From contig NZ_CP117880.1 in assembly GCF_028736175.1 (NCBI RefSeq), positions 3,162,001 through 3,226,000 on the forward strand: a stretch of DNA of 64,000 bases, in the 5' to 3' direction. Made by a program: the position numbers and the translations under genes. The notes beneath the pieces are model-generated. The model was not told where the DNA came from, made no database searches, and saw only the letters and a list, made by a program, of their open reading frames with translations. Shown here piece after piece: positions 1-8,465 of this stretch. Positions within the stretch are counted from its first letter, which is position 1. Every line of letters starts with the position of its first letter. This DNA is from Sphingobacterium oryzagri (GTDB lineage: Bacteria; Bacteroidota; Bacteroidia; Sphingobacteriales; Sphingobacteriaceae).

Positions 1-2413
1 TCCAAATATCCAAATTCAACAGGGAACCAACCGTATACTCATCGAACTTCCAGGTGTGAATGACGAAGCGCGTGTACGCAAGCTTCTTCAAGGATCGGCT
101 AAACTGGAGTTTTACCAGACACACGATAACTTTCAAGTATATCCATTGTTGGAAAATATCAACGGTATTCTTGCATCTACGCTAAAAACAGCAACCCCAG
201 CTGCAAAACCGGCAACGGCTGTCGCGGATACCGCTGCTACAGATAGCACGAAAGCCGATGATAACTTATTAGCAAACCTGGGTTCAGCTAAAAAAGATAC
301 CACCGATTCAACCGGAGCGGTATCGCCAGAATTGGCAGCAAGCAATCCCCTATTCGCGATTTTAACGCCAGCAAGCTACCAAGGTGAAAACGGTCAACCG
401 TCATTAATGCCTGGCGCAATGGTTGGTATGGCAAACCTGAAAGACACTGCACGTGTAAATGCGTACTTAAATCGTCCAGAGGTAAAAGCAACTATCCCAA
501 GTAACTTAAAACTATTGTGGGCTGTTAAACCGGAGCAAAGAACACCAAATCTGTTGTCTTTATATGCTATTAAATTAGCCGGACAAGAGAGCGGAGCGGT
601 AATGACGGGTGATGTCATCACGGACGCTACAGATAATTTCGATCAACAAAACAGACCGGTCGTGTCCATGCAAATGAACACAGAGGGCGCTCGCCAATGG
701 CGTAGAGTTACGGCACAGGCTGCGCAAAACAGAGAAGCTATTGCTATTGTTTTAGACGGCGTGGTTTACTCTGCTCCTTCCGTAAATGAAGAAATTCCAA
801 ACGGTAATTCGCAAATCTCTGGTAGCTTCACGATTGAAGACACCAAAGATTTAGCAAACGTTTTAAAAGCAGGTCGTCTTCCAGCGACTGCAAAAATTGT
901 AGAAGAAGCGATCGTAGGGCCTTCCCTTGGTCAGGCAGCTATCGATGCCGGTGTTAACTCTGCTGTTATCGGTATCGTAGTCGTGATGATCTTTATGATT
1001 GCTTACTACAACCGCGCTGGTATTGCCGCAAACATTGCCGTATTATTCAACGTATTTTTCTTGATGGGTATCTTAGCATCATTAAATGCTGTTCTTACCC
1101 TACCAGGTATCGCCGGTATCGTGTTAACGATGGGTACAGCTGTAGATGCCAACGTACTTATTTACGAGCGTATTCGTGAAGAACTGCGCGCAGGAAAAAG
1201 CATACGCCAGGCAGTTGCCGATGGTTACAAACATGCTATGCCATCTATCCTGGATTCACAGATCACCACCTTCTTGGTTGGTTTAGTACTATTCTTCTTT
1301 GGTAGCGGTCCGATCTTAGGATTTGCAACAACGTTGATGATTGGTATTATTACATCTTTGTTTACATCAATCTTCATCTCTCGTTTGATTTTTGAATACA
1401 TGTTGACAAAAGATATCAAGATTTCGGTATCCTTCCCTTGGTCGGCAAAAACTTTACAAAACGCGAATTTCCAATTTATCAAGAAACGTAAATTATTCTA
1501 CATCATCTCTGTCGTAGCGGTGCTTATCTCTATAGGCTCTATCTTTACCAAAGGATTCTCTTTAGGGGTTGACTTTAAGGGTGGTCGTACCTACACCGTA
1601 CGTTACGAACAGCCGGTTAGTTTAGAAGATGTGCGTAAGAATTTAGATGAAACATTTAACTCGACAACGGAAGTAAAAACATTTGGTAGCGAGAATCAAG
1701 TGCGTGTAACCACCACTTACCACATCGAAGAGACAAGTGACGAAGCGGATAAAGAAGTATTGGCTAAATTGAACGAAGGTCTTTCTAAAATCGCGGGCAA
1801 CAAACACGAAATCCTTTCTTCACAAAAAGTAGGGCCTAGTATCGCTACAGACATTAAAGACCGGGCTATTTGGTCGGGTATCTTCTCGATCTTGATTATC
1901 GCGGGTTATATCTTGGTGCGTTTCCACAAATGGCAATATTCCATTGGTGCAGCTATCGCAACGGTGCACGATGGTGTTATTTTGTTAGGTTTGTTCTCTA
2001 TCTTGGACGGCTTGGTGCCATTCTCATTGGATATCGACCAACACTTCGTGGCAGCGATATTAACGGTATTGGGTTATTCGGTAAATGATACGGTCGTTGT
2101 ATTTGACCGTATTCGTGAAGACTTAGCCAAACCGGGTGCACACAGCAAAAACTTTGGCGAAGTAGTTAACCACGCGATCAACACGACATTAAGCCGTACG
2201 GTGATTACCTCCCTGACGATCATCTTCGTATTGGTTGTGTTATTCATCTTTGGTGGTGAGGTAATCCGCGGATTCTCCTTTGCGATCTTGATTGGTATTA
2301 TCGTAGGTACCTACTCTTCGATTATCTTGGCAGCGCCTGCTGTTTACGATCTTGGAAAAGGTAAACACATTTCTGAAGAGAAACCAACGGTTGCTAAAGT
2401 GATTACACCGTAA
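1..2413 (+). CDS. secDF: Protein translocase SecDF fusion, 5' end outside window
   Basis: This is the membrane component of the Sec system that uses the proton gradient to help pull preproteins across the inner membrane. The reading frame is open from base 2, so the N-terminus lies outside the window. A GTG at 56 is an internal codon, because the residues before it (QQGTNRILIELPGV) are typical SecD sequence. The SecD half carries VDANVLIYERIREEL in its membrane bundle. The SecF half, starting near base 1470, carries GYSVNDTVVVFDRIRED. One continuous polypeptide holds both halves, as is common in Bacteroidota. An insertion sequence begins about 25 bases after the stop. The family call is certain; only the missing N-terminus limits it. 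Confidence 0.97.
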   Translation, partial: PNIQIQQGTNRILIELPGVNDEARVRKLLQGSAKLEFYQTHDNFQVYPLLENINGILASTLKTATPAAKPATAVADTAATDSTKADDNLLANLGSAKKDTTDSTGAVSPELAASNPLFAILTPASYQGENGQPSLMPGAMVGMANLKDTARVNAYLNRPEVKATIPSNLKLLWAVKPEQRTPNLLSLYAIKLAGQESGAVMTGDVITDATDNFDQQNRPVVSMQMNTEGARQWRRVTAQAAQNREAIAIVLDGVVYSAPSVNEEIPNGNSQISGSFTIEDTKDLANVLKAGRLPATAKIVEEAIVGPSLGQAAIDAGVNSAVIGIVVVMIFMIAYYNRAGIAANIAVLFNVFFLMGILASLNAVLTLPGIAGIVLTMGTAVDANVLIYERIREELRAGKSIRQAVADGYKHAMPSILDSQITTFLVGLVLFFFGSGPILGFATTLMIGIITSLFTSIFISRLIFEYMLTKDIKISVSFPWSAKTLQNANFQFIKKRKLFYIISVVAVLISIGSIFTKGFSLGVDFKGGRTYTVRYEQPVSLEDVRKNLDETFNSTTEVKTFGSENQVRVTTTYHIEETSDEADKEVLAKLNEGLSKIAGNKHEILSSQKVGPSIATDIKDRAIWSGIFSILIIAGYILVRFHKWQYSIGAAIATVHDGVILLGLFSILDGLVPFSLDIDQHFVAAILTVLGYSVNDTVVVFDRIREDLAKPGAHSKNFGEVVNHAINTTLSRTVITSLTIIFVLVVLFIFGGEVIRGFSFAILIGIIVGTYSSIILAAPAVYDLGKGKHISEEKPTVAKVITP

Positions 2414-2471
2414 GCTACGCTTACCTTAATCATAGGGAAGAGGCCGTCTAAAAAGGTCTATTAAAAAAAAG

Positions 2472-2503
2472 AACCCCGTCATAAAAAATGGCGGGGTTTT
2501 TCT
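2472..2503 (+). terminator. Rho-independent terminator inside IS left end
   Basis: An 11-bp stem (AACCCCGTCAT paired with ATGGCGGGGTT, one G-T wobble) with an AAAAA loop is followed by a T run. It lies after secDF but inside the left terminal repeat of the insertion sequence. It would therefore stop transcription entering the element from secDF. Confidence 0.85.
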
Positions 2504-2512
2504 GTTTTTTGT

Positions 2513-2535
2513 CCTTAAGATTTTGTATCTTAAGG
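2513..2535 (+). promoter_or_regulatory. Perfect 9-bp hairpin ahead of transposase start
   Basis: CCTTAAGAT at 2513-2521 and ATCTTAAGG at 2527-2535 form a perfect 9-bp stem with a five-base loop. The hairpin ends 17 bases before the likely transposase ATG at 2553. A role in limiting transposase expression from outside transcripts is inference. Confidence 0.6.
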
Positions 2536-2552
2536 TGCACCCAAAAAACGAT

Positions 2553-4178
2553 ATGAAAGTACAATTTAAAGCCCTTCCATCCAATAGTCCGGTCCTATTT
2601 CCTGAAAATATTTTGGATCGTATTCCATTAAACCATCCCGTTCGATTGGTTAATCAGGTTGTTGATCAACTGGATATCGCGCATCTGATCAGTCAATATA
2701 AAGGCGGAGGTACGACGAGTTTCCATCCCAGGATGCTTCTTAAAGTTTTATTCTACGCTTATCTAAGCAATATCTATTCATGTCGAAAGATCGAACGCGC
2801 CTTGCAGGAGAACATCCATTTCATGTGGCTTTCAGGAAACAGTACGCCTGATTATCGCACGATCAATTATTTTCGAGCTAAACGTCTTAAAGGTCAAATA
2901 CAGGATCTATTTGCCAGCATCGTTCGGATGTTGCATGAACTGGAGTACGTCAGTTTGCACGTTCAGTATGTAGATGGCACCAAGATCGAATCGGCAGCGG
3001 GTCGCTACACATTTGTTTGGAAGAAATCTATCCAGAAGAACAAGTTAAAACTGGAAGCCAACATCGCTGCTGTACTTTCCTCGATTGACGCGCAGATAAC
3101 CGAAGATCAATCTTCCTTAGGCAATCAAGAAATTAGTAAGGCAATCGATAGTGCAGGATTGAAGGAAAGAATCAAAACGATAAATGCCAAGCTCAGAGCG
3201 GGCAGTAAGTCTACCGATAAGCAGCTCAAGAAACTTGAAGAAGACTATTTACCGCGATTGGAAAAATATGAACAACAACTGGAAATACTAGGGGATCGCA
3301 ATAGTTATAGTAAAACAGATACGGATGCTGTTTTTATGCGGATGAAAGAAGATCACATGAAAAACGGTCAGCTCAAACCGGCCTACAATACACAAATCAG
3401 TACCGAAGAGCAGTTCATCACCCACTACAGTATCCACCAAACGACCGCAGACACCACAACCTTACCGGGACATCTGGAAAGCTTTGAATCTCATTACGGA
3501 AAGCAAAGTGAATCAATTGTAGCGGATGCCGGATATGGTAGCGAGCAAAACTATGAGCTGATGGAAAGAAAAGGGATAACCGCTTTTGTCAAGTACAATT
3601 ACTTTCATACGGAGCAAAAGCGTAAACACAGGCAGGATCCTTTTTCGGTGCAAAACTTGTATTACAACCAGCAGGAGGACTTTTATATATGTCCAGCAGG
3701 ACAGAAGCTTAGCTTTATAGGCCATGCGACTCGATTCAGCACCAACGGATATGCTGCACAAGTGAGTTGCTATCAAGCTCAGCGATGTGAAGGTTGCCCG
3801 ATGCGCGGACAGTGCCATAAAGCTCAAGGTAATCGTCTGATTGAAGTGAACCACCGACTTACCCAGCTCAGGGCTAAAGCTCGGGAATTGCTGTTGTCAG
3901 AACAAGGGCTCTATCATCGAAGTAAGCGACCCGTAGAAGTTGAAGCTGTATTTGGACAGATGAAAAGCAATAACAAGTTTACCCGGTTCAGTATGAAAGG
4001 ATTGGAGAAAGTTGCCGTGGAGTTCGGTTTGATGGCCATTGCTCATAACCTAAGAAAATGGGCAAGAAAGTGGAAAAACAGGGCTTTGATTGGCAATCCT
4101 GATGGCAAAAGCTCCCTACCAGCGATAAATATAGGTCTGGAAAGGGTAAAAAGTACGATATATCGACTTGCAGCCTAA
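2553..4178 (+). CDS. IS1182-family transposase
   Basis: This 541-residue protein catalyses movement of the surrounding insertion sequence. The N-terminal part (LVNQVVDQLDIAHL, then FHPRMLLKVLFYAYLSNIYS) is the DUF772-type domain of IS1182/IS5-like transposases. The motif YVDGTKIES marks the first catalytic aspartate of the DDE domain. IVADAGYGSEQNYELM carries the second. The C-terminal region has a cysteine cluster (CYQAQRCEGCPMRGQCHKA) and EAVFGQMKSNNKFTRFS with the catalytic glutamate, all typical of the family. A TTG at 2523 is in frame, but it falls inside a perfect hairpin. The ATG at 2553 starts MKVQFKAL and is preferred. The gene is intact. Confidence 0.93.
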   Translation: MKVQFKALPSNSPVLFPENILDRIPLNHPVRLVNQVVDQLDIAHLISQYKGGGTTSFHPRMLLKVLFYAYLSNIYSCRKIERALQENIHFMWLSGNSTPDYRTINYFRAKRLKGQIQDLFASIVRMLHELEYVSLHVQYVDGTKIESAAGRYTFVWKKSIQKNKLKLEANIAAVLSSIDAQITEDQSSLGNQEISKAIDSAGLKERIKTINAKLRAGSKSTDKQLKKLEEDYLPRLEKYEQQLEILGDRNSYSKTDTDAVFMRMKEDHMKNGQLKPAYNTQISTEEQFITHYSIHQTTADTTTLPGHLESFESHYGKQSESIVADAGYGSEQNYELMERKGITAFVKYNYFHTEQKRKHRQDPFSVQNLYYNQQEDFYICPAGQKLSFIGHATRFSTNGYAAQVSCYQAQRCEGCPMRGQCHKAQGNRLIEVNHRLTQLRAKARELLLSEQGLYHRSKRPVEVEAVFGQMKSNNKFTRFSMKGLEKVAVEFGLMAIAHNLRKWARKWKNRALIGNPDGKSSLPAINIGLERVKSTIYRLAA

Positions 4179-4224
4179 TATTGGAAACGAAAAATGTATC
4201 GAAGCGAAAAAACTGTAAAAACAG

Positions 4225-4260
4225 AAGAAGGTGCCTTTTTAGACACCTTCTTTCTTCATT
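4225..4260 (+). terminator. Terminator hairpin containing IS right end
   Basis: AAGAAGGTG at 4225-4233 pairs with CACCTTCTT at 4244-4252, with a ten-base loop and a T-rich tail. It lies 46 bases after the transposase stop. The right terminal inverted repeat of the element forms its loop and 3' arm. Confidence 0.7.
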
Positions 4261-4307
4261 TTATCATCATTTAATCGATTTATATCGTTCCTTGTGGCAA
4301 TTTTTCC

Positions 4308-4315
4308 TAGTTTTG
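4308..4315 (+). promoter_or_regulatory. Bacteroidota -7 box for lipoprotein-gap operon
   Basis: TAGTTTTG matches the TAnnTTTG consensus 22 bases before the lipoprotein ATG. No convincing -33 box is placed correctly. It lies outside the insertion sequence, so the operon keeps its own promoter. Confidence 0.5.
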
Positions 4316-4337
4316 GCTAATAAAATCTATAAAGCGA

Positions 4338-4934
4338 ATGAAGTACTTTTTTAGTAGCATTGCCCTTGGCGCCATGGTAAGTTTCAGTGCTTGCCAATCG
4401 GGCAACAAGGAGAACACCACACAGCAAACAGAACAACAGGCGGCGGCCGATCCACATGCTCATGCCGGTGCGCAGCCGACAGCACAACAGGCGCCTGCAA
4501 TGGCAAAAGATCCTGCCAAAAGTATTCCAGAGTTTACATTTTACAAGGTTAAGTCGGGTATCGGCTTCAGCAAAGCAGACATACCAGCCAATAGAAATAC
4601 GGCCTTTATTCTTTTCGATCCAAGTTGCGGACATTGCCAACACGAAGCAAGTTTGTTAGCAAAAAACTACGCAAAGGTAAAGGATGTAAACATCTACTTT
4701 GTGTCGATGAACGATCCGGCATTAATGGCATCTTTTCTGGAAACCTTTGCCAAAGAATTAGTCGATAAACCCAATGTCGAGGTACTATACGATAGAAATC
4801 AGCAATTTATTCAGAAATTTCACGTGCCTGTGCAATTTCCCGCAAACTACATCTACGGTGCTGATGGACAGTTGAAAAACAGTTGGGATGGCGAAAAAGA
4901 AATTGGCTACATTTTAGCAGAATACAGCAAATAA
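4338..4934 (+). CDS. Thioredoxin-like lipoprotein (TlpA/ResA type)
   Basis: This 198-residue protein is probably lipid-anchored and acts as a thiol-disulfide protein in the cell envelope. A signal peptide ends in the lipobox SFSAC, with the acylated cysteine at residue 19. A low-complexity linker rich in Q, A and H follows, to about residue 60. The thioredoxin-like fold then begins, with CGHC at residues 97-100 preceded by ILFDPS. The end (FPANYIYGADGQL) keeps the cis-proline region and the strand after it. The stop overlaps the gap start by one base (TAATG), which indicates translational coupling. The substrate is unknown, and the link with GAPDH is not explained by known biology. Confidence 0.82.
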   Translation: MKYFFSSIALGAMVSFSACQSGNKENTTQQTEQQAAADPHAHAGAQPTAQQAPAMAKDPAKSIPEFTFYKVKSGIGFSKADIPANRNTAFILFDPSCGHCQHEASLLAKNYAKVKDVNIYFVSMNDPALMASFLETFAKELVDKPNVEVLYDRNQQFIQKFHVPVQFPANYIYGADGQLKNSWDGEKEIGYILAEYSK

Positions 4935-5935
4935 TGAAGATAGCCATTAATGGTTTCGGTAGAATAGGCCGAAATACGTTACGTAATATCTACAGACGGC
5001 AACTTCAACATGAAATAGCCGTAATCGCTATTAATGATTTAACCGATACGGCAACTTTAGCACACTTACTAAAGTATGACTCTGTGCACGGCCCTTTGGG
5101 CTTAGAGGTGACGTTTGATGATACACATATCTACGTCGACGGCGCTGCAATACGCGTTTTCAAAGAGAAAAGCCCGGCAGATCTGCCTTGGCGCGCGCTA
5201 AACATCGACGTGGTTGTCGAATCAACGGGCATGTTTACCTCACGGGATAAGGCATCACTACACTTGCAGGCTGGCGCTAAACAAACTATTATCTCTGCAC
5301 CGTCTGCGGATAAAGATGTACCGACGGTGGTGCTGGGCATAAACGACGCGGAATTTGATTGGCAAACGCCACTTTTTTCGAATGCTTCCTGCACCACAAA
5401 TAATGTTGCTCCGCTCGTGAAAATCCTTGATGAAAATTGGGGAATTAACGATGGATATATCACGACAGTACATTCGATGACTGGCGATCAGAATCTCCAC
5501 GATGCGCCACACCGGGATCTACGCCGTGCCCGCGCAGCTTCATCGTCCATCATACCGACAAGCACAGGCGCAGCAAAAGCCATTACCAATGTGTTTACAC
5601 ATTTGGAAGGCAAACTCGGTGGCGCGGGTATCCGTGTGCCGGTGCTCAATGGGTCGCTGACAGATTTTACCTGCACGCTGCGCGCGCAAACGACCGTCGA
5701 AGCCATCAACCAAAAGTTTAAAGAAGCGGCAGAAACAACGCTCAAGGATGTGCTTTACTATACCGAAGATCCGATCGTATCGGTCGATATTATCAATAAC
5801 CCGTACTCCTGTGTATTTGATGCACAACTCACATCCATTGTGGGTGGTTTGGTCAAAGTGGTCGGCTGGTATGACAACGAGTTTGGTTACTCAAACCGGA
5901 TGGTCGATTTATTGCTAAAAATTTCAAAGCTTTAA
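4934..5935 (+). CDS. gap: Glyceraldehyde-3-phosphate dehydrogenase, type I
   Basis: This cytoplasmic enzyme oxidises glyceraldehyde 3-phosphate to 1,3-bisphosphoglycerate in glycolysis. The 333-residue length is normal. The Rossmann motif INGFGRIGR lies at residues 5-13, and the catalytic cysteine is Cys153 in NASCTTNN. The C-terminus has the usual WYDNEFGYSNRMVDL. The start is the ATG at 4934, where the protein begins MKIAINGFG. An in-frame upstream extension runs back into the preceding gene and is discarded. The gene overlaps the lipoprotein gene by one base. A palindromic terminator follows the stop. Confidence 0.96.
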   Translation: MKIAINGFGRIGRNTLRNIYRRQLQHEIAVIAINDLTDTATLAHLLKYDSVHGPLGLEVTFDDTHIYVDGAAIRVFKEKSPADLPWRALNIDVVVESTGMFTSRDKASLHLQAGAKQTIISAPSADKDVPTVVLGINDAEFDWQTPLFSNASCTTNNVAPLVKILDENWGINDGYITTVHSMTGDQNLHDAPHRDLRRARAASSSIIPTSTGAAKAITNVFTHLEGKLGGAGIRVPVLNGSLTDFTCTLRAQTTVEAINQKFKEAAETTLKDVLYYTEDPIVSVDIINNPYSCVFDAQLTSIVGGLVKVVGWYDNEFGYSNRMVDLLLKISKL

Positions 5936-5949
5936 TAATAAGTTAGCAG

Positions 5950-5985
5950 GATTCTCGACGATATCGTCGAGAATCTATATTTTTT
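5950..5985. terminator. Bidirectional terminator (26-bp palindrome)
   Basis: A perfect 26-bp palindrome at 5950-5975 (arms GATTCTCGACG and its complement around ATAT) is followed by a T run. It lies between the convergent gap and TIGR02757 genes and can end the plus-strand transcript, perhaps both. Confidence 0.85.
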
Positions 5986-6760
5986 AAACCTCGCCTTCCA
6001 CGCCTATTCCAAAAAGCGCAAAGTCATACTTTACCGGATCTTTCGGATCAAATACTTTTAGATTTTCGGTCAGTTCGACCGCCGTCTTCCAATTTACTTT
6101 ATCGGCCGTGATCAGTCCGAAACGTCTAGCAACACGTTCCACATGAATATCGCACGGACAAATGAGGTCGCTGGCAGCAATGCGCTTCCAAATACCAAAA
6201 TCTACCCCGCTATTATCTTGTCTGACCATCCATCGTAAAAACATATTCAGTCGTTTACAGCTTGACTTTTGCATGGGCGAGCTGATGTGCTTTTTCGTGC
6301 GAATGGGATGATCCGGGAGCGAAAAAAAATAGGCCTTAAACTCGTTTAGACTACGCTCAATAGAAAAGCCATCCGGATGCTGCGCGGCTAACAAAAAAGC
6401 ATCTTCTAGCGAGGCAAACCGGGTATAGTGAAACCGCAAAAATGCCACAAAATACAGCAGATCGGTATCATTAAAGGTGCGATGCTTAAAACCCAACAGG
6501 TTTTTAAGATCGTGTTCGCTGTGTTGTGTAATAAATTTTGCCGGTTCACCGTCAAATCGTTGGATCAGTTCGTTGCACTTATTGATAATCGTTTTCCGTT
6601 GCCCCCAAGCCAAAATTGCCGCGAAAAAGCCCATGATTTCGATATCTTGTTGCTTCGTAAACAAATGCGGAATAACAATCGGATCATTCGGTATAAATGC
6701 CGGACGATTAAATTGATCGACCTTTGCATCCAAAAAGCTTTTAATATTAAAATCTGCCAT
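5984..6760 (-). CDS. TIGR02757 (DUF2400) family protein
   Basis: The 258-residue protein belongs to TIGR02757, a family related to helix-hairpin-helix DNA glycosylase folds and common in Bacteroidota. Recognisable stretches are GFFAAILAWGQRKTI near residue 45, CDIHVERVARRFGLI near residue 205, and DPKDPVKYDFALFGIG at the C-terminus. The precise substrate is not established, and a DNA-repair role is only suggested by the fold. Its ATG overlaps the stop of the antiporter gene by one base (TAATG), so the two are cotranscribed and probably coupled. Length is normal. Confidence 0.85.
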   Translation of the reverse strand: MADFNIKSFLDAKVDQFNRPAFIPNDPIVIPHLFTKQQDIEIMGFFAAILAWGQRKTIINKCNELIQRFDGEPAKFITQHSEHDLKNLLGFKHRTFNDTDLLYFVAFLRFHYTRFASLEDAFLLAAQHPDGFSIERSLNEFKAYFFSLPDHPIRTKKHISSPMQKSSCKRLNMFLRWMVRQDNSGVDFGIWKRIAASDLICPCDIHVERVARRFGLITADKVNWKTAVELTENLKVFDPKDPVKYDFALFGIGVEGEV

Positions 6761-8361
6761 TATACGTGGTTTAAGCGTGATTCTTCCAGATCCAAATTAT
6801 GTTCTATTTGCTTGATCACATCGCTATCAAATTGTTTTTCCGAACGAAATTTCTCTAACCCCTGTCGCCTCACCTGAATAAGTTCCAAAGCAACCTTAAC
6901 ATACAATGCTCTCACGCCACTAAGGCGAATTTTAGCCTCATCATCAAGCGCATCTTCTGTAGCGCGTATACTGCGTTGATATTGCTCTTTAACACGCGCA
7001 ATGGTTTCGTACTGCTTCATCTCTTCCTGATAATGACTTTCCATATACGCAATGGCGTCTTTTGCTAAGGCTAAACGAATAGATTCTATCTGTACTTTTT
7101 CTGCCACTTCGTGATCCATTTCCTCCAGCTTCACCCAACGAATCAGCAGCGGCAAACTCAAACCCTGAAAAACTAACGTTACCAAAATGACGACAAACGT
7201 AATGAAAAGAATAAGGTTACGATGCGGAAAGGCTTCGCCACTATCTAGCGCCAAAGGTATCGCTAACGCGGATGCTAATGACACTACACCGCGCATGCCT
7301 GCCCAACCGACCACCAGCGGCAGTTTCCAGCCCGGACTTACTTCTTTTCGCCGGATATGTGGAAACAACATGCGCGGTACAAAGGCCGAAAGATACACCA
7401 TCAATACACGAAGTACAATAACGATAGCGCTAATCAGTAAAGCATACTGTATAGATTCTTCGATCGAATAGCCGTCGAGTCCACTCGCGATCACGGGTAG
7501 CTCCAATCCGATCAAAATAAAAACAAAACCATTTAGCAAAAAGCCAACCGTAGCCCAAACTTCTTTCGTCTGGATACGCGTGTGGTGATTCATATAATCT
7601 TTGGCGCGATACGACAAAAACAACCCACCGCTGACGACCGCCAACACGCCTGACCATTCAAAATGCTCGGCAACGATATACATGATATACGGCGCGATTA
7701 ACGTGATTGGTGTAGTAATACTCGATGATTTTGCGATGTATCGCAAAAAAAAGTAAAGAATATGCGCGATCAACAAGCCTACCACGACACCCATCACCGC
7801 CAAAATCACAAACTCCGTAGCGGCTTCCTGCATCACAAACGAGCCAGAAATAATGGCGGCCAGTGCAAAGCGAAAAACCGTAAGCGAAGCGGCATCATTG
7901 ACGAGGCTTTCGCCTTCCAAAATAGTAACACCGCGCTTTGGTAAGCTTACGCCTTTCAAAACCGAGGTCGCTGCCACAGCATCGGGAGGCGAAATTATTC
8001 CGCCCAACAGAAAACCTAACGCCAACGTAAACGACGGTATAATAGCGACCGAAAAATAAGCTACGGCAAGCGAAGTGACAAAAACCAGCCCAAAGCCCAT
8101 GATAAAGATTGAGCGTCGCCACTTCAGAAAATTATCCCAGGACGTGTACCAGGCAGCCTCAAAAAGTAAGGGTGGCAAAAAGACCAGAAAGATAATATTG
8201 GGATCTAAACTAATGCGCGGTGCACCCGGAATCAAGGAAATCAATAAGCCGCCGATCACCAATAATATTGGATAAGATATCTTTAAGCGTTGGCTCAAAA
8301 CAAAAAGCATAGCCATAAAGAAAAATAGCAGCATGACCAGCAAGACATTCGATTCAATCAT
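6760..8361 (-). CDS. CPA1-family Na+/H+ antiporter
   Basis: This inner-membrane cation/proton exchanger has 533 residues, with about twelve hydrophobic segments up to residue ~410 and a cytoplasmic helical tail. Family motifs are FLPPLLFEAAW in the third or fourth helix, ISPPDAVAATSV, the ion-binding EGESLVNDAASLTVF (catalytic ND pair), and GMRGVVSLASALAIPL. The tail (residues ~420-533) is charged, probably helical, and rich in E, R and Q. It should contribute to pH or sodium homeostasis, but the ion preference (Na+, K+ or Li+) cannot be read from the sequence. It is the first gene of a two-gene operon with the TIGR02757 gene. Confidence 0.93.
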   Translation of the reverse strand: MIESNVLLVMLLFFFMAMLFVLSQRLKISYPILLVIGGLLISLIPGAPRISLDPNIIFLVFLPPLLFEAAWYTSWDNFLKWRRSIFIMGFGLVFVTSLAVAYFSVAIIPSFTLALGFLLGGIISPPDAVAATSVLKGVSLPKRGVTILEGESLVNDAASLTVFRFALAAIISGSFVMQEAATEFVILAVMGVVVGLLIAHILYFFLRYIAKSSSITTPITLIAPYIMYIVAEHFEWSGVLAVVSGGLFLSYRAKDYMNHHTRIQTKEVWATVGFLLNGFVFILIGLELPVIASGLDGYSIEESIQYALLISAIVIVLRVLMVYLSAFVPRMLFPHIRRKEVSPGWKLPLVVGWAGMRGVVSLASALAIPLALDSGEAFPHRNLILFITFVVILVTLVFQGLSLPLLIRWVKLEEMDHEVAEKVQIESIRLALAKDAIAYMESHYQEEMKQYETIARVKEQYQRSIRATEDALDDEAKIRLSGVRALYVKVALELIQVRRQGLEKFRSEKQFDSDVIKQIEHNLDLEESRLNHV

Positions 8362-8440
8362 GTAGTAAAAAAATTGTGTAAGGAAATCTGTATTCCTGCG
8401 TAAATATACCCAGATTAACGAAAGACATCAATAATATTGG

Positions 8441-8448
8441 TACCTTTG
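8441..8448 (+). promoter_or_regulatory. -7 box for rlmF
   Basis: TACCTTTG matches TAnnTTTG and lies 17 bases before the rlmF ATG. The predicted leader is only about 12 nucleotides. No clear -33 element was found. Confidence 0.5.
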
Positions 8449-8465
8449 CAACAAATTAAATATCC

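Larger units (their letters stand above)
2438..4252 (+). mobile_element. IS1182-family insertion sequence, apparently complete
   Basis: The element consists of one transposase gene bounded by imperfect terminal inverted repeats. The left repeat (2438-2456) and the inverse of the right repeat (4234-4252) agree at 16 of 19 positions and share the core GTCTAAAAAGG. The outermost base of each end is uncertain by a few positions, and I see no clear target duplication. An inward-facing terminator lies just inside the left end, and a terminator hairpin contains the right repeat. The insertion sits between secDF and the thioredoxin-like lipoprotein gene and disrupts no reading frame. The transposase is full length, so the element may still be active. 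Confidence 0.85.

Noticed and set aside
4387..4659. 90-codon frame inside the lipoprotein gene
   Set aside because: It is a shifted-frame shadow of the thioredoxin-like gene, with arginine- and histidine-rich low-quality sequence.
6428..6877. 149-codon plus-strand frame over the TIGR02757 and antiporter genes
   Set aside because: It is antisense to two well-supported genes and has no family features.
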